From an uncultured Bacteroidales bacterium (GTDB taxonomy: Bacteria; Bacteroidota; Bacteroidia; Bacteroidales; UBA932), in assembly GCA_949286415.1 (NCBI GenBank), contig CASEBV010000012.1:218512-282511 (forward strand): 64,000 nucleotides of DNA. Reading direction: 5' to 3'. Position 1 is the first letter of the stretch, and each line of letters begins with the position of its first letter. The notes below the pieces were generated by a model, which was not told the origin of the DNA, made no database searches, and was given only the letters and a program-made list of their open reading frames with translations. Shown here piece by piece: positions 34,179 through 42,565 of the stretch. The position numbers and the translations under genes are program-made.

Positions 34179-35588
34179 CTATTCCTTTCCTCCGCCGAGG
34201 GCCTGATAGAGGCTGACCACGGACTGAAGCATCGTGAACTGGTCATTTACTGCATTCAGCCTTGCGCTGAGCAGAGACTGTCTTGCGGAAAGGAGTTCCA
34301 GATATGTTCCTGTCGACCTTTCGTAGAGGAGTTCTGATGTCTGCACGGTCCTTTCCAGGTCTTTTACCTGAGACAGATGCTTGTTGTACATTTCTTCGGA
34401 AATCTGTACGGCGTAGAGGGCATTGTTCACCTGTTCTCCGGCATTGAGCAATGTCTGGCGGTAGTTCATCAGCGCTATTTCTTCCTCGGCCTTGCTCACT
34501 TTCAGATTGGCCACGAGCTGTCCGTGATTGAAAATCGGCATTGTAAGCTGTCCGAGAGCCGAAAGCAGCCAGCCGGCTGGATTGCTGATAGCCTGTCCGA
34601 GGCTGTTGGTCCATCCGGCGCTGCCGGAAAGGCTGATTTTCGGATAGAAGGCCGACCTTGCCTGATTGGTGCTGTAGTATGAGCTTGCCAGAGCCATTTC
34701 CGCCTGATAGACGTCAGGGCGGTTGGACAGGAGCTGGAGCGGAATGCCGACACTTATTTCAGACGGTACGGCCTGTTCCGAGAGCTTGCCGCGTACAATC
34801 GGCATGGACGGCTGCCCGAGCAGGGAGCAGAGTGCATTCTCGGCTTCCTGCTGCTGCTGGAGGAGGGCGGCGTATGACGCTTCCAGTCCGTAGAGGTTTG
34901 CCCTGGCCTGGGTCACGGCATTTTCAGTGGTCTTGCCGGTCTTCAGCATGGCCTCCATCGTCCTGACCTGCTCCTCGAAGATTCTCACGTTCTCTTCGCT
35001 GATGGTTACCTGGTCGTCGAGCATCAGAAGAGAGAAATATGTGTTGGCAATCGTGGCTATGAGCTGTGACCTTACGGCCTGCTGATATGCCTGCTGCTGG
35101 AGCAGGGCGGCCTGGGCTCCTCTCTTTGCGTTGAGGAGTGACCCGAAGAGGTCGATGTCCCAGCTGGCCGAAGCCCCGACATTGTAAGTCCATGATGCCT
35201 TTCCGGCATTGATGCTGTTGAGTCCGCCCTGAGGTGCAAGCATGATTGAAGGGGCATATCCCCATTTGGCCGCAGACAGCTGGGCCTTGGCCTGCTCTAC
35301 CCTCAGGATGGCGCTCCGGAAGTCGACATTGTTTTCAAGACCAGTCCTTATGAGGTCCTGGAGACAAGGGTCGGTGAACACCTCTTCCCATGACATATAG
35401 CCGAGGGAGTTGGTGTCCGGCTCATCTGTAGCCTGTGCTTCTGGTACGAGTTCCGCGCGGTAGAGGCTGTCAGTAGGCAGGTCCTCCGGCCTGTGGTATT
35501 TGCGGTAGATTGAGCAGCTGCTCATCATCATGATCAAGGCTGCGGCAAGGGCTGTCTTGCCTGCGGCCGCATATAGTGTCTTTTTCAT
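34179..35588 (-). CDS. Outer-membrane efflux lipoprotein (TolC/OprM family)
   Basis: Outer-membrane exit duct of the tripartite RND pump. The 469-residue protein has a signal sequence ending in the lipobox MSSC (Cys about 25), then two tandem OEP repeats (about 60-255 and 270-460) rich in heptad helices (for example FRSAILRVEQAKAQLSAAKWG and LAMA-type alternation in SNRPDVYQAEMALASSYY). The family motif NRPDV...AE is intact. The start codon overlaps the stop of the pump gene (TAATG), so translation is coupled. It is the last gene of the operon and converges on murI. Confidence 0.95.
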   Translation of the reverse strand: MKKTLYAAAGKTALAAALIMMMSSCSIYRKYHRPEDLPTDSLYRAELVPEAQATDEPDTNSLGYMSWEEVFTDPCLQDLIRTGLENNVDFRSAILRVEQAKAQLSAAKWGYAPSIMLAPQGGLNSINAGKASWTYNVGASASWDIDLFGSLLNAKRGAQAALLQQQAYQQAVRSQLIATIANTYFSLLMLDDQVTISEENVRIFEEQVRTMEAMLKTGKTTENAVTQARANLYGLEASYAALLQQQQEAENALCSLLGQPSMPIVRGKLSEQAVPSEISVGIPLQLLSNRPDVYQAEMALASSYYSTNQARSAFYPKISLSGSAGWTNSLGQAISNPAGWLLSALGQLTMPIFNHGQLVANLKVSKAEEEIALMNYRQTLLNAGEQVNNALYAVQISEEMYNKHLSQVKDLERTVQTSELLYERSTGTYLELLSARQSLLSARLNAVNDQFTMLQSVVSLYQALGGGKE

Positions 35589-38500
35589 TATACTCTGTCC
35601 TCCTTTCTTTTGCCCATCACTTTCTCTTCAATGTACTGGAATATCACAAAGAATGTAGGAGTTATGAACAGCAGGGCGATTGACCCGACGATAAGTCCTC
35701 CCACCACACCGACTCCGAGTGACCGGTATCCGTTGGCTCCGACACCTGATGCAACCACCAGCGGCAGCAGACCGAATACCATAGTCATGACAGTCATGAG
35801 GATAGGCCTGAGTCGCAGACCAGCCGCAGCTACTGCGGAGTGGCTGAGCGTCATTCCCATTTTCCTCCTTTCGACAGCATATTCGGTGATAAGGATGGCC
35901 GTCTTGGAGAGCAGACCTATGAGCATGACTATTCCGACCTGCATGTAGATGTTGCTTTCAATGCCCCACCATCTTGAGAAGAGGAAGCTTCCCATGAGTC
36001 CGAACGGCACTGAGCAGATGACTGCCAGAGGCAGGAAGAAGCTTTCATAAAGTCCGCAGAGAATGAGGTAGATGAATATCACGCACAGGATGTAGATGAT
36101 TGTCGTGGTATGGGACTCCGCGAGCTCGGCCTCTTCCCTCGTCATGCCGGAGAACTCGTATCCGAATCCGGTCGGCAGCACTTCGGCTGAGACTTCCTGC
36201 ACTGCGTTGATGACATCTCCGGAACTGTAGCCCTCGTTAGGCATACCCATTACGGTGATTGACGGGAACAGGTTGAACCTGTTCAGGATTTCCGCACCAT
36301 ATGACTTGGTCAGGGTGACGAACTGGCTTACCGGAGCCATCCCTGATGCAGTCTTGACATAGATGTTGTCGAGGGACTGTATCTGGTCGCGGTCTTCAGG
36401 ACGGGCCTGGAGGATGACGCGGTAGAGTTTCGTGAACCTGTTGAAATTGGATGCATAGTAACTTCCGAGGTATCCCTGCATCACAGAGAGCACCTGGTCG
36501 GCCGTCGTGCCTGCCCTGAGACATTTTGCCGCGTCAACATCCACTGTATACTGAGGGAACTGCGTACTGAATGAAGTGTATGCCATCTGGATTTCAGGCC
36601 TCTGGTTAAGGGCAGCAATCACTTCGTTCGTCACTTCGTTCAATGCCTCGATTCCTTTGCCGGAACGGTCCTGAAGGTCGACTGAGAAACTGTTTCCTGT
36701 ACCGTATCCGGAAATCATAGGCGGAGCGAAGATGAATATCTGCGCATTCTTGATTCCTGCAGTCCGGCGGTAGATTTCATTCATTACGGCGGTGTTGCTG
36801 TGCTCCTTGCCTTCACGCATTTCCCAAGGCTGGAGCTTGACCATCATCATGCCGTGCGAAGCACCGCTTCCTGCGAAGGAGAAACCTGCCACCTGGTTGA
36901 ATGTGCGGATTTCCGGTATGTCTTCAATGCATTTCTGCATTTCTGTAAGTATCTGGTTGGTCTGGTCCAGTGTGCTTCCTGCCGGGGCATCGACGCTTAT
37001 GAAGAGGGAGCCGGTGTCCTCGTTAGGCACGAGGCTCGTCTTCGATGTGCTCATGAGGTACATCAGGGCGGCTACGGCACCGAGGAGACAGAGACCTGTC
37101 ACCCATTTGTTCCTGATGAAGAATGTCACTCCGAACTTGTATTTCTTCACGAGCTTTCCGAATGCGGATTCGAACGCCATGCGGAATCTTGTGGAGAACT
37201 GCTTAGGCTTTTCGCCCGGAGCCACTATCTCGTTAGGCTTGAGGAGCAGGGCGCACAATGCAGGGGACAATGTCAGGGAGTTGATTGCCGACAGACCCAC
37301 GGACACGGCCATGGTAAGACCGAACTGCTTGTAGAACACTCCTGATGTTCCTCCCATGAATGACACAGGGATGAACACCGCCATGAAGACGAGAGTGGAA
37401 GTGATGATGGCGGATGACACGCCTGTGACGCCGTCCACTGCAGCCCTGTAAGGGGACTGGTAGCCTTCGTCGAACTTGACCTGCACCGCCTCCACCACAA
37501 TGATGGCATCATCGACTATGGTACCGATGGCCAGCACAAGGGCGAAGAGCGTCAGAAGGTTGATTGAGAAGCCCGCCACGACAAGGAAGGCGAATGTACC
37601 TATGAGGGCGACGAAGATACTGATTGTAGGGATGATTGTCGACCTTACATTCTGAAGGAAGAAGTATACCACGAGGACAACGAGAAGGATGGCCTCGAAG
37701 AGGGTCTTGATTACCTCGTGGATTGAGGCGTCAAGGAAGTCCTTGGTACTCATGATGTCCACGAACTCCATTCCTTTCGGAAGGTCCTTGGCTGCTTCGG
37801 CCAGATATGCGTCTACCTCGTCAATGATTTCATTGGCGTTGCTGCCGGCGGTCTGGTTGATCATCATCGTCACTCCCGGAGCACCTTTCACACGGCCTTC
37901 GTATGCATAGCTTACCGCGCCGAGCGTGATGTCTGCCACATCCTTGAGCTTAAGAGTGCGGCCGTCTTCATATGCCCGGAGTATGATTTCGCCGAATTCA
38001 GCTTCCTCGGCAAGACGGCCCCTGTATTTCAGGGTGTACTGGAATACATTCTTGGAATCCTCGCCGAGAGATCCTGTGGAAGCCTCGATGTTCTGCGCGG
38101 ACAATGCAGAGATGATGTCCGAAGGCTGGAGCTCGTACTGGGCCATCACATCAGGCTTCATCCATATACGCATGGCGTAGTCTCCTCCCATGACATTGGC
38201 CTCTCCGACTCCGGAAATACGCTGGATTTCCGGCTTGATGTTGATGCTGAGGTAGTTGGTGAGGAATGTCTCGTCGTATGTGCCGTCAGGGCTGGCCAGG
38301 GCGAACACCTTCAGGGTACTGCTCTGGCGCTTCATCGTCTCGACACCTACCCTCGTTACCTCCGCCGGAAGCAGCGACTGTGCCCTTGATACACGGTTCT
38401 GCACGTTGACGGCAGCCATGTCAGGGTCTACGCCCTGCTTGAAATATACTGAAATGGAAGCACTTCCGGTGTTGCTGGCCTCGGAAGTCATGTAGGTCAT

Positions 38501-38725
38501 GTTCTCCACTCCGTTGATTGCCTCCTCGAGAGGTACAATCACACTGTTCTGTACTGCGGCTGCATTGGCTCCGCTGTATGTGGTGCTGACCCTGATGGTA
38601 GGAGGGGCTATGTCCGGGTACTGCTCGATAGGGAGCACGGCAAGTCCGATCATACCCACCATCACGATGAATACCGATATGACAAGAGACAATATCGGCC
38701 TGTCGATAAATGTCTTAAGATTCAT
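35588..38725 (-). CDS. RND efflux pump, AcrB/HAE1 family
   Basis: Inner-membrane proton-driven drug exporter, 1045 residues, close to AcrB. It shows the opening NLKTFIDRPILSLVISVFIVMVGMIGLAVLPIEQYPDIAPPTI, the periplasmic porter and docking domains, and two sets of six helices. The proton relay is present: LALVLAIGTIVDDAIIVVEA carries the paired aspartates in the fourth helix, and the lysine-bearing tenth-helix region follows. A start at 38725 lies two bases after the adaptor stop. No deletion or frameshift is visible. The substrate range cannot be predicted. Confidence 0.97.
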   Translation of the reverse strand: MNLKTFIDRPILSLVISVFIVMVGMIGLAVLPIEQYPDIAPPTIRVSTTYSGANAAAVQNSVIVPLEEAINGVENMTYMTSEASNTGSASISVYFKQGVDPDMAAVNVQNRVSRAQSLLPAEVTRVGVETMKRQSSTLKVFALASPDGTYDETFLTNYLSINIKPEIQRISGVGEANVMGGDYAMRIWMKPDVMAQYELQPSDIISALSAQNIEASTGSLGEDSKNVFQYTLKYRGRLAEEAEFGEIILRAYEDGRTLKLKDVADITLGAVSYAYEGRVKGAPGVTMMINQTAGSNANEIIDEVDAYLAEAAKDLPKGMEFVDIMSTKDFLDASIHEVIKTLFEAILLVVLVVYFFLQNVRSTIIPTISIFVALIGTFAFLVVAGFSINLLTLFALVLAIGTIVDDAIIVVEAVQVKFDEGYQSPYRAAVDGVTGVSSAIITSTLVFMAVFIPVSFMGGTSGVFYKQFGLTMAVSVGLSAINSLTLSPALCALLLKPNEIVAPGEKPKQFSTRFRMAFESAFGKLVKKYKFGVTFFIRNKWVTGLCLLGAVAALMYLMSTSKTSLVPNEDTGSLFISVDAPAGSTLDQTNQILTEMQKCIEDIPEIRTFNQVAGFSFAGSGASHGMMMVKLQPWEMREGKEHSNTAVMNEIYRRTAGIKNAQIFIFAPPMISGYGTGNSFSVDLQDRSGKGIEALNEVTNEVIAALNQRPEIQMAYTSFSTQFPQYTVDVDAAKCLRAGTTADQVLSVMQGYLGSYYASNFNRFTKLYRVILQARPEDRDQIQSLDNIYVKTASGMAPVSQFVTLTKSYGAEILNRFNLFPSITVMGMPNEGYSSGDVINAVQEVSAEVLPTGFGYEFSGMTREEAELAESHTTTIIYILCVIFIYLILCGLYESFFLPLAVICSVPFGLMGSFLFSRWWGIESNIYMQVGIVMLIGLLSKTAILITEYAVERRKMGMTLSHSAVAAAGLRLRPILMTVMTMVFGLLPLVVASGVGANGYRSLGVGVVGGLIVGSIALLFITPTFFVIFQYIEEKVMGKRKEDRV

Positions 38726-38727
38726 GA

Positions 38728-39894
38728 TTATTCTCCTTCATTTGTTGCTTGGGCACCTGTGGAGGCATCTGCTGCTTCTGTCACGGTGCCGGCCGCAGCT
38801 GCAGCAACCGGTGTGCCTTCCCTGAGGAGTCCGGCGCCTCTTGCCACAATCACATCGCCTTCGCCGAGGCCTTCTTCAACTATGTATTCTTTTCCGTTGT
38901 TGATTTTGAATACCTTGATCTGCGTGGATACGGCCTTGCCGTCGACTACCTTATATGTGAAAATCTTGTCCTGTACTTCAAAGGTTGCTTCCTGAGGGAT
39001 GACTATGACACCTGACCTGTCATACGGGATGTTGATGTTGCATGAGCCCCCGCTCATGAGGAGCCCGTCTGGATTCGGGAAAATGGCCCTCAGTCTCACA
39101 GTGCCTGTGGCCTTGTCGACGATGCGGCTGATTACGTCAATGCTGCCCTTGCTCCCGTATGTGCTTCCGTCATTGAGCGTAAGGGAAACTTCCGGATATG
39201 CGGCAACGGTCTTGTCTATTGAGCCGTATTGTCTTGTGAGACCCAGCACTTCCTTCTCCGGGAGAGAGAAATACACATACATCTGCGAATTGTCGGTCAC
39301 ATTGATGAGAGGCTCCGCCATTGAGGCGCTGACAAGTGCTCCCACACGCACTGAAGTCATGCCGGCAACTCCGTTCACCGGGCTTGATACCTTGGCGAAC
39401 GAGAGATTGTTGGCTGCACTTGCCTCCTGCGCCCTTGCCTGGGCGAGGGCGGCTACGGCCGTGTTGTAATTGTTTCTGGTAGTCTGGAGCTGGAAGTCAG
39501 AAATGACTTTTTCCTTGTAGAGCTCCTCGTCGCCTTCGAGTGTGAGCTTTGCCGTGGCCATCTGCGCCTCGGCTGTGGCGACTGCCGCCTTTGCCTGCTG
39601 ATAAGTGGCGGCGTATGGAATTGTGTCAATGATGAAAAGCGTCTGTCCTTTTCTTACTTTGGCGCCCTCCTTGACGAGGACATCTGTCACGAAGCCGGAA
39701 ACCTGAGGTCTGATTTCCACATCCTGTTTTCCTTCAATCACAGCAGTGTAGCTTACTGTGAGGGTTCTGTTTTCCGGAGCCAGCGTGATGAGCGGATAAG
39801 TGCCGGCTGTCGGCTGCTGTGCCGGCTGCTGCTTGCAGGAAACCATTCCCAGAAACAGGCACAGCCCGATAGTGATAACATTTAAACCTTTCAT
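38728..39894 (-). CDS. RND periplasmic adaptor (AcrA/MFP family) lipoprotein
   Basis: Links the pump to the outer-membrane duct. The 388-residue protein has a signal peptide with lipobox MVSC (Cys20). The order is membrane-proximal strand, lipoyl half (DVEIRPQVSGFVTDVLVKEGAKVRKGQTLFIID), a coiled-coil hairpin (about 95-160, QQAKAAVATAEAQMATAKLTL), the second lipoyl half (AKVSSPVNGVAG) and beta-barrel domains. The C-terminus is alanine- and threonine-rich. It is the first gene of the efflux operon, with a minus-strand promoter at 39930 and a divergent AraC regulator. Confidence 0.95.
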   Translation of the reverse strand: MKGLNVITIGLCLFLGMVSCKQQPAQQPTAGTYPLITLAPENRTLTVSYTAVIEGKQDVEIRPQVSGFVTDVLVKEGAKVRKGQTLFIIDTIPYAATYQQAKAAVATAEAQMATAKLTLEGDEELYKEKVISDFQLQTTRNNYNTAVAALAQARAQEASAANNLSFAKVSSPVNGVAGMTSVRVGALVSASMAEPLINVTDNSQMYVYFSLPEKEVLGLTRQYGSIDKTVAAYPEVSLTLNDGSTYGSKGSIDVISRIVDKATGTVRLRAIFPNPDGLLMSGGSCNINIPYDRSGVIVIPQEATFEVQDKIFTYKVVDGKAVSTQIKVFKINNGKEYIVEEGLGEGDVIVARGAGLLREGTPVAAAAAGTVTEAADASTGAQATNEGE

Positions 39895-39929
39895 TTCTTC
39901 TATATGTTTTTCCTAACTAAATTGCGGCA

Positions 39930-39937
39930 CAAAAATA
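39930..39937 (-). promoter_or_regulatory. Promoter -7 element TATTTTTG for the efflux operon
   Basis: Plus-strand CAAAAATA reads TATTTTTG on the minus strand, 36 bases before the adaptor start. A CAAT at the -33 position is near consensus. Confidence 0.6.
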
Positions 39938-39974
39938 TTACTTTGTTTTTCTTTTGACTTGTGCAATTTTCTTT

Positions 39975-39982
39975 TAAATTTG
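39975..39982 (+). promoter_or_regulatory. Promoter -7 element TAAATTTG for the AraC gene
   Basis: Exact match about 90 bases before the AraC start codon; it overlaps the first copy of a direct repeat and lies 45 bp from the divergent efflux promoter. Confidence 0.5.
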
Positions 39983-40046
39983 TCCAAAATTCGCATTAAA
40001 ACTGCAATACCTATATAATATTTCGGTATTTGTCAAAATGCGACAT
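39979..40046. promoter_or_regulatory. Candidate AraC operators: direct repeat in the divergent gap
   Basis: TTTGTCCAAAATTCGCAT (39979-39996) and TTTGTCAAAATGCGACAT (40029-40046) are related 18-base boxes in the same orientation, 50 bases apart (about five helical turns). They flank the AraC start region and one overlaps its promoter. Confidence 0.45.
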
Positions 40047-40073
40047 GTTTCAACAGAAATTGTGCCATAATTT

Positions 40074-40964
40074 ATGAAACACATAGGTATCCAGCAAATC
40101 GCGTCCCTCGTCCCGGACTCATGCCGTCTGGACGAAAGTTTTGTTTTTCTTGGCAATGACGGCATTGCAAGGCTCGCAGGATACAATATTGTAGGCTGCC
40201 GGCTGCTCCTGATGGTCTCTGACGGCACCCTTGACATGAAAATCAACGGGAAACATGCTGTTGTCCGCGAAAATGACTTTGTGGATATCCTTGAAGGGAC
40301 AAGAGTGTGCTTTGCAATGCCGGATCCCGAGATACGCGTCATCTGTATGGTGACGACAAGAAAATTCATAATGGACTCGCTTCAGGGGGTGATTCCTGAC
40401 ATCCAGAATTATATCCTGAAAATTCTCACCGAGCCGGTGATGCATCTTCGGCAGAATGAAGCTGATGTCCTGCTTGCCCAGGCCGGCCTTGTCGAGAGTG
40501 CCGTCCTTGATGTGCGGCACAGGTACAGAGAGGAGCTTGTCAAGGTGTATTTCAAGGCATTTTCCCTAAATCTCAGCAATATAGTCCTGGACAAATATGA
40601 CAAGCGCTCCTCCCGTGCGCTTCATGGAATCAAGAAAAGGGACAACCTCATTTCCGGCTTCATGGAGCTTGTATGGGAGAATTTCCTTGAGAACAGGGAG
40701 GTGTCGTTCTATGCCAGGGAACTGTGCGTGACTCCGAAGCATCTCTCCAGAGTCATAAAGGAAGCCACAGGCAAGTCCCCGCATGAAATAATAGCGGGTG
40801 AGGTGCTGGCTCTCTCGGTGCAGCTTCTTCAGAATGACGACATGCTCGTGCAGCAGGTCGCGGACATCCTGCATTTTTCCGACCAGGCCGCATTCTCCAA
40901 GTTTTTCAAGAAATACACAGGCCTTTCCCCGGCCGATTTCCGGAAGGCCGGAAAACGGCTGTGA
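40074..40964 (+). CDS. AraC-family transcriptional regulator (divergent from RND operon)
   Basis: Regulator of 296 residues. The N-terminal 180 residues form a sensor-like region with a cupin-type beta stretch (GTLDMKINGKHAVVRENDFVDILEGT). The C-terminal 110 residues hold two helix-turn-helix motifs: VSFYARELCVTPKHLSRVIKEATGKSPHEII and VQQVADILHFSDQAAFSKFFKKYTGLSPADFRK, the latter the AraC signature. Its position opposite the efflux operon, with paired 18-base direct repeats between, makes it the likely controller of that pump. The effector is unknown. Confidence 0.92.
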   Translation: MKHIGIQQIASLVPDSCRLDESFVFLGNDGIARLAGYNIVGCRLLLMVSDGTLDMKINGKHAVVRENDFVDILEGTRVCFAMPDPEIRVICMVTTRKFIMDSLQGVIPDIQNYILKILTEPVMHLRQNEADVLLAQAGLVESAVLDVRHRYREELVKVYFKAFSLNLSNIVLDKYDKRSSRALHGIKKRDNLISGFMELVWENFLENREVSFYARELCVTPKHLSRVIKEATGKSPHEIIAGEVLALSVQLLQNDDMLVQQVADILHFSDQAAFSKFFKKYTGLSPADFRKAGKRL

Positions 40965-40974
40965 CGGAAGCATA

Positions 40975-41125
40975 CGCCGCGGCCGGTGGAGACCCAAAAT
41001 ACCTGCCATCGGCCGCGATTATATGGCATTTTCGCGGCCGTCGGCATTTTCAAAGTGCCATCGGGCGCGATTTCCCTGCAAAAGCGCGCCCGTCGGACGC
41101 CGTTTCGCATATCCACCGGCCGCGG
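40975..41125. repeat. Dispersed triple-hairpin repeat, copy C
   Basis: Occupies most of the 330-base gap after the AraC gene. Hairpin 1 has arms 40978-40989 and 41006-41017 (one G-U pair). Hairpin 2 has arms 41033-41050 and 41052-41069. Hairpin 3 has arms 41084-41097 and 41112-41125 with mismatches. The layout equals copy A, but the stem core is CGCGGCCG instead of CGCGCCCG, changed on both arms of hairpin 1. Confidence 0.75.
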
Positions 41126-41229
41126 TGCTCTCCGGAAAGGAATCCTCGTATAACTCGTATAAGAAAAGCGGTATTTTACCGACACGCATAATTTTTTAAA
41201 AAAGTTAGTATACCAATCAAAAAAAATCG

Positions 41230-41237
41230 TAACTTTG
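41230..41237 (+). promoter_or_regulatory. Promoter -7 element TAACTTTG for the discoidin-like lipoprotein gene
   Basis: Exact TAnnTTTG match, 57 bases before ATG 41295, preceded by AT-rich sequence. Confidence 0.6.
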
Positions 41238-41294
41238 AACGGTTTGATTGAAAACTGTAACCATAATTAAAAATTGACTATAATAACCACAATC

Positions 41295-42275
41295 ATGAAA
41301 ACAAAATTATTCTCAATCATGGCAGCATCTGCCGCATGCGCACTGCTGCTTGCATCATGTTCTGAAAAAGAAGACCCGAACAAGGGGGGGGATAAGCCAG
41401 GTACCGAACCGCCTGTCGCTGAAGATGTGTATGTGTCATTGCTTCCTGTCGGAACTCTGGAAACATTTGATCTTACTCACACCCAGAACGGAGTCAGCGG
41501 TGAGGTGTCGTTTTCCGTGAAGGCCCGTCTTTCCGGAGAGTCTGCAGAAGATGTGACGGTGACATTGAAAGCCGAGTGTGATGGCATCAGTTCAGACAAA
41601 ATTACATTCTCTTCTCCGCAGCTTACGGTTTCGGCCGGCAGAAAAGAATCCACAGGTGTTACAGTGAGTGTTTCCGACTGGTCCGAACTTGCATCCAACC
41701 AGGACGCAGCCGAATATACTCTTACCGTGAGCATAGCTGAAGCTTCGGATGACATAGACGAGAACGCATCTTCAGTGTCTGTCACTATCAACAAGGCAGC
41801 ATACATTGAGTCCTCATTCCCGGACTTCAGCGGGGACTTCCTCACCTTATCTACTGCTGATGACATTGTTGCCGCCGGCTACACTGAAAATCGGACTGCC
41901 GCCGACTGGACATTTGAGTTCTGGGCTACGAACGGAGGAACCATCGAAAACACAACAGGAAATACTCTCTGCGGAGACGGAATTGCAGACCTTGCCATCG
42001 ACAATGACCTCATCAATTTTATCGTTGACTTCAATGAGGTGAAGACTCTTGGCGGCCTGTATTTCCAGCATTGGGGTACGAGCTTTTGTCCGTCAAAGAT
42101 AAGGCTGTCGGTCTCTGAAGACGGTGAGACATGGGTGCCTATGGGTGAGATTGGGACGAGTTCCCGGAACTATATCAAGTTCAGAGAGGAAGTCGTGACC
42201 CGGTATATGCAGTATGAGATGCTTGAAGCTACTTCTCGTGTTGACATAATGTATATGTTCATTTACGAGAAATAG
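41295..42275 (+). CDS. Secreted lipoprotein with C-terminal discoidin-like domain
   Basis: The 326-residue lipoprotein has lipobox LASC (Cys about 21) followed by an acidic and lysine-rich linker. Residues about 40-165 form an Ig-like or BACON-like beta domain (VTLKAECDGISSDKITFSSPQLTVSAGRKES). Residues about 185-325 look like an F5/8 type C (discoidin) carbohydrate- or surface-binding domain: NRTAADWTFEFWA, FIVDFNEVKTLGGLYFQHWG, KIRLSVSEDGETWVPMGE and a last strand RYMQYEMLEATSR. Such proteins bind glycans or host surfaces. It has its own promoter and a strong terminator. Confidence 0.8.
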   Translation: MKTKLFSIMAASAACALLLASCSEKEDPNKGGDKPGTEPPVAEDVYVSLLPVGTLETFDLTHTQNGVSGEVSFSVKARLSGESAEDVTVTLKAECDGISSDKITFSSPQLTVSAGRKESTGVTVSVSDWSELASNQDAAEYTLTVSIAEASDDIDENASSVSVTINKAAYIESSFPDFSGDFLTLSTADDIVAAGYTENRTAADWTFEFWATNGGTIENTTGNTLCGDGIADLAIDNDLINFIVDFNEVKTLGGLYFQHWGTSFCPSKIRLSVSEDGETWVPMGEIGTSSRNYIKFREEVVTRYMQYEMLEATSRVDIMYMFIYEK

Positions 42276-42415
42276 TCTTTGGGGACGACACAAAACGGGC
42301 CTTCCTGTGTTATGCTTGATGCGAAAATCCTCATGTACGGCAGTACACTGCGGTTTTCTTATCTTCGCAGGCCTTGGAATCCCTCTTTTGGAGTCGCCCT
42401 TTGAGTGAAAGGATA

Positions 42416-42433
42416 TCCGGACAGCTGTCCGGA
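42416..42433. repeat. Perfect 18-bp palindrome
   Basis: TCCGGACAGCTGTCCGGA is a perfect 18-base palindrome directly before the terminator at 42436. It could be an operator or part of the terminator structure. Confidence 0.6.
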
Positions 42434-42435
42434 CA

Positions 42436-42474
42436 GGGGCCGGAGGATTTTTTCTTCCGGCTCCTTTGTTTTTT
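42436..42474 (+). terminator. Terminator of the discoidin-like lipoprotein gene
   Basis: Arms 42436-42445 and 42455-42464 pair over ten positions (two G-U), followed by TTTGTTTTTT. Confidence 0.7.
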
Positions 42475-42565
42475 GCCGGGATAGTGGTAATTTGCAAAGA
42501 ATTTTACAAATGAGCCGGGATTCCCGGGAAAATATATGGCATTTCAGATGAAACTTATCGGAAAG

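Noticed and set aside
33872..34246. Minus-strand frames through repeat copies A and B with a shared peptide containing KPRPVDSI
   Set aside because: Most of the base differences between the copies change amino acids, and the frames differ outside the shared part, so the similarity is that of the DNA repeat.
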